DNA from: Alkalicoccus chagannorensis DSM 18086
GTDB lineage: Bacteria > Bacillota > Bacilli > Bacillales > Salisediminibacteriaceae
Assembly: GCF_000429725.1 (NCBI RefSeq)
Contig: NZ_KE386945.1
Coordinates: forward strand, 1-64,000
Direction of reading: 5' to 3'
DNA length: 64,000 nucleotides
Part shown: in pieces, positions 51,687-61,147 of the stretch
How positions within the stretch are numbered: the stretch's first letter is position 1
Layout of the letters: each line of letters begins with the position of its first letter
Translations under genes and position numbers: made by a program
Notes under the pieces: generated by a model
Database searches by the model: none
Seen by the model: the letters and a program-made list of their open reading frames with translations, nothing else
What the model was told of the DNA's origin: nothing

Positions 51687-51977
51687 TTAGGAGCGCCGCA
51701 GCCGCTGTAGGAAAAAGACATGCACGAGCGCAATAATCACACCGGCCAAAACAAGACTGAACAGCACGAGCAGTCCGCCCCCGGCCAGACCGGCTGCCTG
51801 CCCGGCGTAACCGAACCCTCCAAACAAAGTGATAAAGCCGATAAAGGTCACTGGATTCACGGCACGTACCGGAATCCACTTGAATAAGCTCTCTGCTAGT
51901 TCACTGAAAAGCAGGTAGGCGAAACCGAGACTGATTCCGCCGATGAGTATCGTCAGGTAGATGACGGAAGCATCCAT
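51687..51977 (-). CDS. Small membrane protein, possibly NfeD-like
   Basis: A 96-residue protein with three predicted membrane helices (about 4-28, 42-60 and 66-90) and a short basic tail (QRLRRS). The GFITLFGGFGYAG segment resembles the membrane part of NfeD/YuaF proteins, but there is no OB-fold domain, so the assignment is tentative. AGGAGG precedes the ATG, and a strong terminator follows. The function is unknown. Confidence 0.7.
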   Translation of the reverse strand: MDASVIYLTILIGGISLGFAYLLFSELAESLFKWIPVRAVNPVTFIGFITLFGGFGYAGQAAGLAGGGLLVLFSLVLAGVIIALVHVFFLQRLRRS

Positions 51978-52093
51978 CCGAATCGTCCTCCTTTCTGCGT
52001 ACTATTCTTCTATTCCCATCTATTTCAAGGATTATGCTCCATCCTGAGAAAAATATTTTTTGAAAACCTCTAAGAACGTGTGGGTCCTATTTC

Positions 52094-52103
52094 ATGGTAT
52101 AAT
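52094..52103 (+). promoter_or_regulatory. Extended -10 promoter of the MHYT-EAL gene
   Basis: ATGGTATAAT: a TGn extension joined to a perfect TATAAT, 33 bases before the start codon. No -35 at the right distance. Confidence 0.6.
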
Positions 52104-52135
52104 ATATACTAAATCCATCACTGGGAGGCCCACTT

Positions 52136-54160
52136 GTGACAGATACCCTCATTGTTCTGGAAACCTACTACAATATACCGCTTGTCCTCTTCTCGATTTT
52201 GATGGCGGTCATCGGCTCGTTCGTTGCGCTCGAGATCAACACGCGCATCACCCAGCTTCCCGCGGGCCGACGAAAAATGCCGTGGATCCTTGCCGGTGCC
52301 GGAACGATGGGAATCGCCATCTGGTCGATGCATTTTATCGGCATGTCCGCCTTCCAGCTGTATGTGCCGCTTCAGTATGACTGGTTGATGACGGTCTTTT
52401 CGATCATTCCAGCCATCATCTCTGCCTTCCTGGCTTTTTTCGTCCTGCATCACATGACGGTTCGCTGGTCCACCGTGTTGACCGCCGGCCTCCTCATGGG
52501 CGGCGGTATTTCCGCTATGCATTACACCGGCATGCAGGCTATCAGTTTTGCCGGCGTCATGACCCACACACCAGCGTCGATCATTACAGCCACTTCGATT
52601 GCGGTGATTGTATCGTTTGCCGCGCTCGCAATTTTTACCCACTCCCGGACCATTCAGTCCATGCCGCTCCGCGGTGTGATGGCAGTGGTCATGGGGCTCG
52701 CGATATCATCGATGCACTACACAGGCATGGGGGGATCGTCGTTCTGTCTGCCGCCGGAAATGTCGAACCTGATTCAGGCGGAACCAACCGAGCAGAACAA
52801 CGTCCTCGGAGTGACGACCATTCTTGCGACCATCGTCATGTACACCGCCGTCCAGTTTATACTGCAGAGCGAAAACCGCTGGGCGCAGCGGATGAGTTTC
52901 ATCGATCCTGCTACCGAGCTTCCGAACCGGCGCAGCTTCGAAGCTCTCTCCGTGGAAGAACTCCGCCGGTATCCGGCAGTCATGTTCGCTGAAATCAACA
53001 ACTTCAGCATGATGAACGACAGCTATGGCCTGGAAACTTCGGATCAGATTCTGTTCATTATTTCCGGCCAGCTGTCCAAACGCCTGCCGGAAGGAGCCAA
53101 ACTTTACAAGCTGAACGGATCCCGCTTTGCCGCTCTGTTGACAGAGGAGTCGGAAGCAGGCGTGCTGGAGCGAATGCGCGATGCGGCAGAAGAGTACATC
53201 GTCCCCGTCTTCGGCTCGGACCAGGAAATCGACGTACAGATGACCGCCGGTGCAGCACTGACATACGACATCACGAGCCACCGGCAGCTCGCCCGTGAAA
53301 TTGACGCCGCGATGCGGGAAGCGAGGTATACTTCTACCCGGTGCGTCTTATACGATCAGAATCAGCACGACACGTTCCGTGAACAGGAACTGGCAGAGGA
53401 CCTGCGCCGGGCCATTGCCGAACAGAAGCTGGACGTTTACTATCAGCCGAAAGTCGATTCCCAAAGTCTTCATGCCGATAAAGTAGAAGCCCTCGTGCGG
53501 TGGAACCACCCGCAGCATGGGTTTATCTCACCGGGTCTGTTCATTCCGGCGGCCGAGCGCTACGGGCTGATCATGCCGCTCACCGAAACGATGCTGCGCA
53601 TGGTCTGCCGCGATCTAGAGTCCGGAGCGCTTGCCCGGCGAGGCATCAAGGGCGCTGCCGTGAACTTGTCCCCTGCCCACTTCCAGGTGAGCGAGGCCAA
53701 CAGCCGGATTCTCGCCATCGTGCAGGAGTTTAACATTCAGGCTGAGGATCTCGAATTTGAAGTGACCGAGTCCACGATGATGGAGAGCGTCGACCGCGCA
53801 GTGCAAATTCTCTACGAGCTGCGTGCAGCCGGTCATACGATTGCCCTCGATGATTTCGGCACCGGCCTCTCGTCGATGACCTACCTGCAGAAACTTCCGG
53901 CCGATACGCTGAAAATAGACAAAAGCTTCATCCAGTCGATGACAGACGCCTGCCGGAATGAAGCCGTCGTGAAATTGATGATCGACTTTGCGAGAACTGC
54001 CAACATGGATATCGTCTGCGAAGGGGTCGAAACGAAAGCCCAGCTGGAACGCATCCAGCACCTGTCGCATGCACAGATTCAAGGATTCTACTTCCAGAGA
54101 CCGGTACCGCTGGAGCAGATTCAAACGGACTTTTCGGAGAGAGCCAGAAAAGAAGCCTGA
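52136..54160 (+). CDS. MHYT-GGDEF*-EAL c-di-GMP phosphodiesterase
   Basis: A 674-residue protein with an N-terminal seven-helix MHYT sensor (three metal-type motifs: SMHFIGM, AMHYTGM and SMHYTGM), a degenerate GGDEF domain whose active-site motif is NGSRF, and an intact EAL domain (about 430-670; KVEALVRWNH, NLSPAHF, DDFGTG, DIVCEGVE). It should degrade c-di-GMP; the damaged GGDEF may be regulatory. It resembles B. subtilis YkoW in build. A GTG start follows GGAGG by seven bases. It complements the cyclase at 49872. Confidence 0.92.
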   Translation: MTDTLIVLETYYNIPLVLFSILMAVIGSFVALEINTRITQLPAGRRKMPWILAGAGTMGIAIWSMHFIGMSAFQLYVPLQYDWLMTVFSIIPAIISAFLAFFVLHHMTVRWSTVLTAGLLMGGGISAMHYTGMQAISFAGVMTHTPASIITATSIAVIVSFAALAIFTHSRTIQSMPLRGVMAVVMGLAISSMHYTGMGGSSFCLPPEMSNLIQAEPTEQNNVLGVTTILATIVMYTAVQFILQSENRWAQRMSFIDPATELPNRRSFEALSVEELRRYPAVMFAEINNFSMMNDSYGLETSDQILFIISGQLSKRLPEGAKLYKLNGSRFAALLTEESEAGVLERMRDAAEEYIVPVFGSDQEIDVQMTAGAALTYDITSHRQLAREIDAAMREARYTSTRCVLYDQNQHDTFREQELAEDLRRAIAEQKLDVYYQPKVDSQSLHADKVEALVRWNHPQHGFISPGLFIPAAERYGLIMPLTETMLRMVCRDLESGALARRGIKGAAVNLSPAHFQVSEANSRILAIVQEFNIQAEDLEFEVTESTMMESVDRAVQILYELRAAGHTIALDDFGTGLSSMTYLQKLPADTLKIDKSFIQSMTDACRNEAVVKLMIDFARTANMDIVCEGVETKAQLERIQHLSHAQIQGFYFQRPVPLEQIQTDFSERARKEA

Positions 54161-54174
54161 GTGGAAGCACCGCA

Positions 54175-54420
54175 TTCCGGGAAATGCGGGTCGCTCCACT
54201 CTTTTTTTGCGTCGCTTCGCCTCGGGAAGCGCGTCGCTTTCCGCCGCATGCGGGTCTCCCGCCGGATTTTTTTGAGCCAATTTGCTTTTTTTGAGCCAAT
54301 TCTCAACGACATGGAGCCGCTTCCTCCTACAATCTCGACGCCTGCCGCAGAAATGGCGCCAGTCAACTACCTTTATCCACTCAACCCCCTTCCTGCAGCG
54401 GTGGGCACTTAGGTAACGGG
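54175..54420. repeat. Family A repeat, solo unit
   Basis: One copy of the GAGCCA unit: ATGCGGGTCTCCCGCCGG hairpin, T run, TTTTTTGAGCCAA twice about 20 bases apart and CGCAGAAATGGCGCC. It follows the EAL gene directly and may carry its terminator. Nothing else was seen to 54535. Confidence 0.75.
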
Positions 54421-54535
54421 AAGCTTGTCCCGGACCGTCTAAAGCACCTCAGCTCCTCAACTAAGGCGCCCCACCCTCTCCTACCGCGGCCAGAGCCGCT
54501 GCCTCTCTTCGACAATGGATCCACTTCTGCAATCA

Positions 54536-54576
54536 AAACAGGGCAGCCGGCTCTCCTTCAGGAGGACTGGCTGCCC
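54536..54576 (-). terminator. Intrinsic terminator of mgtC
   Basis: GGGCAGCC / GGCTGCCC stem with an inner AGTCCTCCTGAAGGAGAG hairpin; TGTTTTG on the minus strand. One arm overlaps the last codons of mgtC. Confidence 0.75.
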
Positions 54577-55034
54577 ATTCGTTCTTCGATTTTGTTGCCG
54601 ACGCGTGCGAGAATGACGGTAGCAATCACGGCAACGAGGACGAGTCCGTAGAATCCCGCAGCAATGCCGATGCCGACACCGCCGACGAAAAAAATCATCG
54701 CCGCTGATGTGAGTCCGGTGACGTTAAAACCATCTTTCAGGATCACGCCGGCGCCGAGAAAGCCGAGCCCGGAAACAATCTGGGCGGCCAGGCGCATCGG
54801 GTCCATCATGATGTTCGACGACGTCTCCGCAAAGTGGATCACGCTGTGGATCGAGACCAGTGTAATGAGACAGCAGGACACGCACACATACATATACGTC
54901 TTAATGCCGGCCGGCTTGCTTTTCGAATAGCGGTCCCATCCGATCAAAAAGCCGATGAGGGCACTGCCGAGAATCTGAAGGAGCATTTCTATGTACGGGG
55001 TGACGTAGCTGCCTGCAGTCTGAAGTTCAAGCAA
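54558..55034 (-). CDS. MgtC/SapB-family membrane protein
   Basis: A 158-residue polytopic protein with the MgtC core: ALIGFLIGWDRYSKSKPAGIKTY, RLAAQIVSGLGFLGAGVIL and GLTSAAMIFFVGGVGIG. Relatives act in magnesium limitation or modulate the F-type ATPase and virulence. The preferred start is the TTG seven bases after AAAGGAGG; an ATG 12 codons upstream would overlap that ribosome site. Confidence 0.88.
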   Translation of the reverse strand: MLELQTAGSYVTPYIEMLLQILGSALIGFLIGWDRYSKSKPAGIKTYMYVCVSCCLITLVSIHSVIHFAETSSNIMMDPMRLAAQIVSGLGFLGAGVILKDGFNVTGLTSAAMIFFVGGVGIGIAAGFYGLVLVAVIATVILARVGNKIEERMGSQSS

Positions 55035-55185
55035 GGGCTTGCCTCCTTTCTTCCTGTTTATTCTATGCATTAGTTATACGCTATTTTTCTCTTCCCGGCA
55101 AATCCGTCTGGAAAACACCCCCTTTTATGTATGGATTTCATTATCCGCTGATTTTTAGTATTATATAGGTAAGGAGGTGTCGCAC

Positions 55186-55518
55186 GTGAGTGAAGAAAAA
55201 GAAGATCTAAAAGAACGGGTCATGGCGCAGCTGGAAAATGTGGTCGACCCGGAACTTGGTGTAGATATTGTCAACCTCGGGCTGGTCTATGAGATCAAGC
55301 TCGACGATCAGGATAACGTCACGGTCGTGATGACCCTGACCTCGATGGGATGCCCGCTCGCCGGCACGATTGTCAGCGACATCAAGACGGCACTCTCAGA
55401 GCTGCAGGAAATCAAGGAAATCGGCGAAGTCGATGTCGACATCGTCTGGAGCCCACCTTGGGATAAGTCGATGATGTCCCGTTACGCAAAACTGGCGCTC
55501 GGTGTCGCTGACAACTAA
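55186..55518 (+). CDS. MIP18-family (DUF59) Fe-S assembly protein
   Basis: A 110-residue protein with VDPELGVDIVNLGLVYEIKL at the start, TSMGCPLAGTIV with the family cysteine, and VDIVWSPPWDKSMMS at the end. This is the PaaD/SufT/MIP18 fold, used in iron-sulfur cluster maturation. The GTG is placed eight bases after GGAGG. The earlier in-frame GTG is inside that ribosome site. Single gene. Confidence 0.93.
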   Translation: MSEEKEDLKERVMAQLENVVDPELGVDIVNLGLVYEIKLDDQDNVTVVMTLTSMGCPLAGTIVSDIKTALSELQEIKEIGEVDVDIVWSPPWDKSMMSRYAKLALGVADN

Positions 55519-55700
55519 ACCGGGAACCCGTTCCCGGTCGGCGGGCGCGCGCTTCAAACGACAGCGCGGCCCGTCTTTCCGGGCGCAGCATCCGCGCACG
55601 GAGTACGTGCGTGCATGCTGCTTCCGGAAACATGCCAGCGATACAGGTCGGAGGACGTATGTTTCTGACAGCGCAGCCATGATATAGTAGGGCTGGTCAT

Positions 55701-55795
55701 GAACGAAAGCGTACAGCGCCTTTTCGTTCGAACGGCGCGCAGCAGACACAGCCGCCGTCTCTTTTTATGAAAACGTATCCTTTTCAACGAACCAA
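55701..55795. repeat. Family C dispersed repeat, truncated
   Basis: GAAAGCGTACAGCGCCTTTTCGTTCG head, AACGGCGCGCAGCAG, then GCCGCCGTCTC and TATGAAAACG. The inner GGGAAG pair is missing. A short ACCGGGAA...TTCCCGGT hairpin follows the MIP18 gene at 55519-55540. Confidence 0.55.
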
Positions 55796-55855
55796 CAAAC
55801 AGCACGAAGAGCCGCAGCGCTCTTCTGATATTACAGACAGGGGTGTAGCGACGAC

Positions 55856-57385
55856 ATGAGCACGAAACAAACGACCGCAGATGTCATGCTGATCGGCGCA
55901 GGCATTATGAGCGCGACGCTCGGCACGATGATCAAAGAACTCGATCCGGACTGGAAGGTGCAGATTATTGAAAAGCTCCCGGAAGCCGGTGCGGAGAGCT
56001 CGAATGAATGGAACAACGCCGGAACCGGTCACGCCGCTTTATGTGAATTGAATTACACGTCCGAGAAGCCCGATGGTACGGTGGATATCACGAAGGCGAT
56101 CAACATCAACGAACAGTTCCAGGTATCCACGCAGTTCTGGTCCTACCTGGTCAACCAGGGCATTCTCGACCATCCAGCATCGTTCATCCGCCCGATCCCG
56201 CATTTAAGCTTCGTCCAGGGCGCGGAGAATGTCCAGTTTTTGTACCGTCGTTTTCAAGCGCTTTCACAAAACCCGCTGTTCACGGGCATGGCGTTCGCCG
56301 ACGATCGGGACACGCTTTTGCAATGGATGCCGGTCATGATGGAAGAGCGCGACAGGAATGAACCTGTGGCAGCGACCAAAATCGACTCCGGCACCGACGT
56401 CAACTTCGGTGCGCTCACGCGGAAGCTGATTGATCATCTCGACACGCAGGACATCCAGACGCAGTACAACAGTGAAGTGGAGAACATCACACGCACAACC
56501 GAAGGCCTGTGGGAGCTCTCTGTCCGAAATCACGAAAGCGGCAGCGTGGAAACACACACCGCGCACTTCGTGTTCATCGGCGGCGGCGGCGGAAGCCTCC
56601 ATCTCCTGCAGAAAACCGGCATCCCGGAAAGCCGCGGCGTCGGTGGTTTCCCCGTCAGCGGGCTGTTTATGATGACCAAAGACAAAGAGCTGATTGAAAA
56701 GCACCACGGCAAAGTGTACGGCAAGGCCAAAGCCGGTGCCCCGCCGATGTCGGTCCCGCATCTGGATACCCGCTACATCGGCGGCGAAAAAGCCCTGCTC
56801 TTCGGTCCGTTTGCCGGATTCTCGCCGAAGTTCTTGAAAACCGGTTCGATCATGGACCTGCCTTCATCGATCCGTCCGGATAACTTGATTACGATGGTTG
56901 CTTCCGGCGCTAAGAATGTGCCGCTCACCAAATACTTGATTGAGCAGGTGCTCCAGTCGAAAGAACAGCGCATGGAAGAACTGCGCGACTTCATTCCGGG
57001 CGCCGTGAGTGACGACTGGGAGCTCGTGACCGCCGGCCAGCGCGTGCAGGTGATCAAGGATACGGACCACGGCGGAAGGGGAACCCTTCAGTTCGGCACC
57101 GAAGTCGTCACGTCCGAAGACGGCTCCATTGCCGCACTGCTTGGAGCGTCGCCGGGCGCGTCCACGGCCGTCTCCGTCATGCTCGACGTGATGGAACGCT
57201 GCTTCCCGGAACGCATGGAAGAATGGACACCAAAGATCCGCAGCATGGTCCCTTCCTACGGGCGCCGTCTCATGGACGATCCCGAGCTGCTGCATGAAGT
57301 TCACCAAACGAGTGCGGACGTCCTCGGCTTGACGGCGCCGGACTTTCGAGAGCTGCTCGCCGCCGGCCAGGATCAGTCGTCTTAA
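55856..57385 (+). CDS. mqo: Malate:quinone oxidoreductase
   Basis: A 509-residue FAD enzyme: [17 protein letters not shown] dinucleotide-binding loop at the start, [36 protein letters not shown] and a C-terminal [16 protein letters not shown]. It oxidises malate to oxaloacetate and passes electrons to menaquinone at the membrane. Full length for the family (about 500). The ribosome site (AGGGGTG, distant) is weak. Confidence 0.96.
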   Translation: MSTKQTTADVMLIGAGIMSATLGTMIKELDPDWKVQIIEKLPEAGAESSNEWNNAGTGHAALCELNYTSEKPDGTVDITKAININEQFQVSTQFWSYLVNQGILDHPASFIRPIPHLSFVQGAENVQFLYRRFQALSQNPLFTGMAFADDRDTLLQWMPVMMEERDRNEPVAATKIDSGTDVNFGALTRKLIDHLDTQDIQTQYNSEVENITRTTEGLWELSVRNHESGSVETHTAHFVFIGGGGGSLHLLQKTGIPESRGVGGFPVSGLFMMTKDKELIEKHHGKVYGKAKAGAPPMSVPHLDTRYIGGEKALLFGPFAGFSPKFLKTGSIMDLPSSIRPDNLITMVASGAKNVPLTKYLIEQVLQSKEQRMEELRDFIPGAVSDDWELVTAGQRVQVIKDTDHGGRGTLQFGTEVVTSEDGSIAALLGASPGASTAVSVMLDVMERCFPERMEEWTPKIRSMVPSYGRRLMDDPELLHEVHQTSADVLGLTAPDFRELLAAGQDQSS

Positions 57386-57437
57386 GCAGCCGTCGACTGC
57401 CTCGAGGAAAACCTGCACATGCTTATCATCTAAATTG

Positions 57438-57470
57438 AGAGGCCCTCACCCGACATACGGGGAGGGCCTC
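57438..57470 (+). terminator. Terminator of mqo
   Basis: GAGGCCCTC / GAGGGCCTC stem, loop ACCCGACATACGGG with inner pairing. 52 bases after the stop. The same hairpin recurs at 57699. Confidence 0.75.
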
Positions 57471-57534
57471 CCGTTTGTTGATGAAGGACAAAGCAGGCAG
57501 CCACCTCCTTTTCTTCATCTTTTCTCGTGCGCTT

Positions 57535-57643
57535 ACCGGCGGAAGCATGCCGCGGGGCTTGTCTTCAGCTATGTTCCCTGCCCTTCCGCGCAGGGAAAAG
57601 GATCGTCAGACGGCGCAGCCATCCCACTGGCGTCACCGCCGGA
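57535..57643. repeat. Family B palindromic repeat, copy 5
   Basis: Bounded by ACCGGCGG / CCGCCGGA, with CGCGGGGCTTGTCTTCAGCT, a CCTTCCGCGCAGGG inner block, and ACGGCGCAGCCATCCC ACTGGCGTCACC order. It is flanked on both sides by nearly the same terminator hairpin. Confidence 0.7.
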
Positions 57644-57698
57644 CGCTTCGGAGAAAAGGAGCGTTTCTCCCTTCATATCCTTTAAACAAAACAGGAAA

Positions 57699-57732
57699 GA
57701 GGCCCTCACCCGACACGCGGGGAGGGCCTTTT
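57699..57732. terminator. Second copy of the mqo terminator hairpin
   Basis: AGGCCCTC / GAGGGCCT stem with CACCCGACACGCGGG loop and TTTT on the plus strand. Only a few bases differ from the hairpin at 57438. It may serve the convergent chemoreceptor gene. Confidence 0.7.
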
Positions 57733-57792
57733 GGCTGTTTTGTCCTGACTGTCCTTCCAGCCTGGTATCAGAGGCAGACGATGTGACGTACG

Positions 57793-59481
57793 TTAGTACC
57801 GGAACTGCTGCAGGCTTCGCTTCAGCTGCTCGGCGATGGTCGTCAGCATCTCGCTCGAGGACGCCACTTCCTGCATCGAAGCGGTCTGCTCTTCGACCGC
57901 TGCCGACATCTGCTCGGTGCTTGCAGCGTTCTGCTGCGAGACGGCCGAGAGGCTTTCCATGACCTCCATCATTTCTTTCTTCTGGCTTTCCAGCTTTCCG
58001 CCGGATGCGTTCAGGCCGCCGACTTCCTTCCGCATGCCTTCGATCGCATCCGCCACCCCTTCGAACGTCTGGATCGTTTCGTTCACGCTCTTCGTCTGCA
58101 CCTCGGCCACTTCCCGGCTTTCTTCCATGCGATTCACCGCTCCCTGCGTTTTCGCCGAAAGCTCCTGAATCACAGCGGAAATCTCTTCAGAAAAACGGTT
58201 CGACTGCTCCGCCAGTTTGCGGATCTCTTCTGCCACGACCGAGAAGCCACGGCCGGCTTCTCCTGCACGGGCCGCTTCGATCGAGGCGTTTAACGCAAGC
58301 AGGTTCGTCTGTTCGGAAATGTTTCGAATCATGCCGCTCGCTTCTTCGATCTTGGACGTGTTCTCGTTCGTTTCCCGGATCATCTGCTGTACCGCGTTGG
58401 TCGTCTCGTTGTTTTCTTCCGTCTTTTTCGTCAACTCCTGCACGAGGCGCATCCCCTGGTCCTTCAACGAGGCGATGTGGTCCGCAGCCGTGCTGACTTC
58501 CTTGACGTATCCTTGATCTTCTTCAATCACCGTCCCCATCTGCTGCATATGGGCGGCGCCTTTTTCCGTGTCTTCCGCCTGGCTCGAAGCGCCCTTGGCG
58601 ATCTCTTCAATCGTCCCGGCCACTTCATCGGCCGCCCGGGAGGACTCCGCACTGGTACGGGTCAGGTTCGCCGACGAATCGGAAAGCCGGCCTGCCGCTT
58701 CCTGTACATCCTCAAACAACGTCCGCAGGTTTTTCTTCATCAGCGCGAGACTCGTAGAAACCCGGCCGAGCTCATCGCGCCGGTCGTCTGCCTCATGTGC
58801 CTGCAGATCGCCATTCCCGGCACGCTCAATATCCGTAATGAGCCCCCGCATGCGGCGCTTGATGTTTCTCGTGAAAAACAGCAGAGCCCCTGTCACGAGG
58901 AGAATGATCACCCCGACGACCACTGCCGTCTGTGTGATGATGTCGGCCATCGTGCTGTTGATCGCCTCCTGGGAAGCCCCCGTGAACATCATGCCGACGA
59001 CCTCATCGTCCTCATTCATTAGCGGGCGGTACGCTGTCTGCAGCTGCATATCGAGAATCTCTGCCTCGCCGGAATAGCGCTCTCCCTCTTCCAGGACCAG
59101 AGCCGACACCTCGCCTTCCGCCGCCTGCGTCACGGCACGCTCGCCGCCGATAATCAAATTCGTCGTCACCGGCATGTCTTCCTGGAAAATGGTGATCAGG
59201 CCGCCGGTGATGTCCGTAATGTCATCTGCGAGCTCATAGTGTTCGTTGATCACCGCATCTCCTTTCACGAGCTGTCCGTCGTCGAGCTGCCATCCGCCCT
59301 CGTACCGCTCATCTATGTATTCATACGCCAGATCGAGATCACTCCTGGCCTTATCCGAGGCAAACCCCTCAATCCCGCTTTCTACTTCCGTAAAGGTGAT
59401 CAACATCACCGCCGCCGTCAGTACCGCAATAATGCTGAATACGACCACGTAAAATTTCGAAATAATGGAAACATGCTTCAC
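57793..59481 (-). CDS. Methyl-accepting chemotaxis protein
   Basis: A 562-residue chemoreceptor: N-terminal helix (about 8-30), a periplasm-side single Cache-type domain (about 32-175), second helix (about 180-203), HAMP (about 205-260) and a long signalling coiled coil with the CheA/CheW tip [28 protein letters not shown]-type core. Methylation helices flank the tip. The GTG start is nine bases after AAAGGGG; the longer open frame upstream has no family similarity. No sigma-D promoter was recognised. Confidence 0.95.
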   Translation of the reverse strand: MKHVSIISKFYVVVFSIIAVLTAAVMLITFTEVESGIEGFASDKARSDLDLAYEYIDERYEGGWQLDDGQLVKGDAVINEHYELADDITDITGGLITIFQEDMPVTTNLIIGGERAVTQAAEGEVSALVLEEGERYSGEAEILDMQLQTAYRPLMNEDDEVVGMMFTGASQEAINSTMADIITQTAVVVGVIILLVTGALLFFTRNIKRRMRGLITDIERAGNGDLQAHEADDRRDELGRVSTSLALMKKNLRTLFEDVQEAAGRLSDSSANLTRTSAESSRAADEVAGTIEEIAKGASSQAEDTEKGAAHMQQMGTVIEEDQGYVKEVSTAADHIASLKDQGMRLVQELTKKTEENNETTNAVQQMIRETNENTSKIEEASGMIRNISEQTNLLALNASIEAARAGEAGRGFSVVAEEIRKLAEQSNRFSEEISAVIQELSAKTQGAVNRMEESREVAEVQTKSVNETIQTFEGVADAIEGMRKEVGGLNASGGKLESQKKEMMEVMESLSAVSQQNAASTEQMSAAVEEQTASMQEVASSSEMLTTIAEQLKRSLQQFRY

Positions 59482-59821
59482 AACAACTACCCCTTTCGAC
59501 TTTGTGCATTGTTTGAAAATACCACGAAAGACGCAGGGAAACAAGGAGACTTTTCTCGTTCTTTTGTCTTATATGGGAAAAAGGGGGTGCAGCCCTCATC
59601 AACATGTCGCACGCAGGCCCGGCTTCCGTGTAGATAGACGTCCGCGGCCTTACACGGTCGACGAAGCGGGCCGCCCGGGGCGGAGTATCTTCAATACGAC
59701 GGGCATACGTACAAAGGTCCGCTCAGCCGAAAGCCGCCTGCCTTCTGCACCGTGGCAGAGGTGACCCAACAGGCGGAGCGGGCGTTTTCTTTTCCAGCGC
59801 GAGCAGCACGCTTTTCCCCGG

Positions 59822-59856
59822 AACGGCCTGCAGAAAGGATTACCCGCAGGCCGTTT
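59822..59856. terminator. Hairpin before the potassium channel gene
   Basis: 10-bp stem AACGGCCTGC / GCAGGCCGTT with a 14-base loop; short T run. The remaining 59482-59821 shows nothing recognisable. Confidence 0.4.
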
Positions 59857-59888
59857 CGGGTACGTGGAAGAAAAAGGAGGTGCTTTCG

Positions 59889-60296
59889 ATGAGTCTTCTC
59901 TTAGTCGGAGCCGGCATCCTCGTGATTATTGGTCACTTTGTTTATTTCTTGAAACAGCGCCGTTTCCGCGAAAGCCGACTGAACCTGGGGCTGTTTTTAC
60001 ATATGTTTTTTCTGCTGACGGCGGTGACGATCACCTTTTCGTTTCTCTACTTTTACCTCGGGACGCAGGGGACGACGCTCCGCGTGAACGATCCGACCGA
60101 TGAACCTGTCGACGTCACCTTTCTGGAGGCGCTGTACTTCAGCGGCGTCACGATTCTCTCCGTCGGCTACGGCGATTACGTGCCGATCGGACCGGCGCGC
60201 TTTTTCGCCTTGATTCAGGCAGCGCTCGGCCTCTTGATCCCGAGCGCCTTTTTCCTCACCGCGCTCGGCCAGGAGGTGCAGAACAAGCAGGAATAG
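59889..60296 (+). CDS. Two-helix potassium channel subunit
   Basis: A 135-residue membrane protein with the pore signature TILSVGYGDYVP (91-96 is SVGYGD) between hydrophobic helices (about 40-60 and 105-128), plus an extra N-terminal helix (about 1-22). It fits the Ion_trans_2 family. It has no cytoplasmic RCK/TrkA domain, so gating is unknown. The start ATG follows AAGGAGG by eight bases; an earlier in-frame GTG overlaps the ribosome site. Confidence 0.9.
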   Translation: MSLLLVGAGILVIIGHFVYFLKQRRFRESRLNLGLFLHMFFLLTAVTITFSFLYFYLGTQGTTLRVNDPTDEPVDVTFLEALYFSGVTILSVGYGDYVPIGPARFFALIQAALGLLIPSAFFLTALGQEVQNKQE

Positions 60297-60345
60297 CCTG
60301 TTCCTGCTATGATAGCGGGGAAGACAGCAGGAGAGGAGCATCCAC

Positions 60346-61020
60346 ATGAAAAACCACCGCCCGCTGCTCACCATGACATGGGAGCACCTGTTATTTCTCC
60401 ACTGGGAAGCAGACGCAGAACAGCTCCAGGCTGCTCTTCCGGAAGGCCTGGAGCTTGATACGTATGACGGAAAAGCCTATCTCGGCATCATCCCATTTTT
60501 TATGACGGATATCGCCCTGCAGGCCCTGCCGCGGCTCTCCCGGCTGCAGTTCCCGGAGCTGAACCTGCGAACCTATGTGAAAAAAGACGGCCGGCGCGGC
60601 ATTTATTTTTTCTACCTCGATGCGTCGCATGTGCTGGCAAACCGTGTCGCCAACACCGCGTTTCAGCTGCCGTACCGCCGCGCCCGCTTCGACACCTCCA
60701 CAGCAGGGCCAATCCGGATGTCGCACTACCATCCGAAGAGTCGGAGCGGCATCGATGTCAGCTGGCAGGGAGCAGGCCCGGTGTTCCGTTCGGAGCCCGC
60801 CTCGTTTGCCCACTGGGCGACCGAGCGGTATCACTTCTTCACGAAAGGCGCCGGTCTCCTCTGGCGCGGTGACGTCTCCCACGCCCCCTGGACCCTGCAG
60901 GAAGCCGACGTCGATGTGCACCACGAAAACCTGCTTGATCACTGGAACACCGGCAGTCAGGCGCCGGCCTTTTATGGACGGAAGATTGCCGTCACTGCCG
61001 AACGGATCCGGCGGGTGTAA
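60346..61020 (+). CDS. YqjF-like DUF2071 protein
   Basis: A 224-residue protein of the acetoacetate-decarboxylase-like fold: TMTWEHLLFLHWEAD near the start, LPEGLELDTYDGKAYLGIIPF, ELNLRTYV and GIYFFYLDASHVLA. The family has no established reaction. GAGGAG precedes the ATG. It lies 49 bases after the channel gene on the same strand and may be co-transcribed. Confidence 0.9.
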   Translation: MKNHRPLLTMTWEHLLFLHWEADAEQLQAALPEGLELDTYDGKAYLGIIPFFMTDIALQALPRLSRLQFPELNLRTYVKKDGRRGIYFFYLDASHVLANRVANTAFQLPYRRARFDTSTAGPIRMSHYHPKSRSGIDVSWQGAGPVFRSEPASFAHWATERYHFFTKGAGLLWRGDVSHAPWTLQEADVDVHHENLLDHWNTGSQAPAFYGRKIAVTAERIRRV

Positions 61021-61067
61021 ACGAGAAGAAGAGCGCTCTCCCTGTGGGAAGCGCTCTTCTTCTCGTT
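61020..61067. terminator. Perfect 18-bp hairpin after the DUF2071 gene
   Basis: Arms 61020-61037 and 61050-61067 are exact reverse complements; the first base is the last base of the stop codon. There is no T run, so it is probably a 3'-end stabiliser or a partner of the true terminator 30 bases further on. Confidence 0.7.
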
Positions 61068-61095
61068 GCAGCACTTGCAAAGATAATCACTTCAA

Positions 61096-61127
61096 GACTG
61101 TCAGCACATGGCTGACAATCTTTTTTT
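61096..61127 (+). terminator. Intrinsic terminator of the DUF2071 gene
   Basis: GACTGTCAGC / GCTGACAATC stem (one mismatch) followed by TTTTTTTC. Confidence 0.8.
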
Positions 61128-61147
61128 CTCTTGATGCTGCTATCCTT

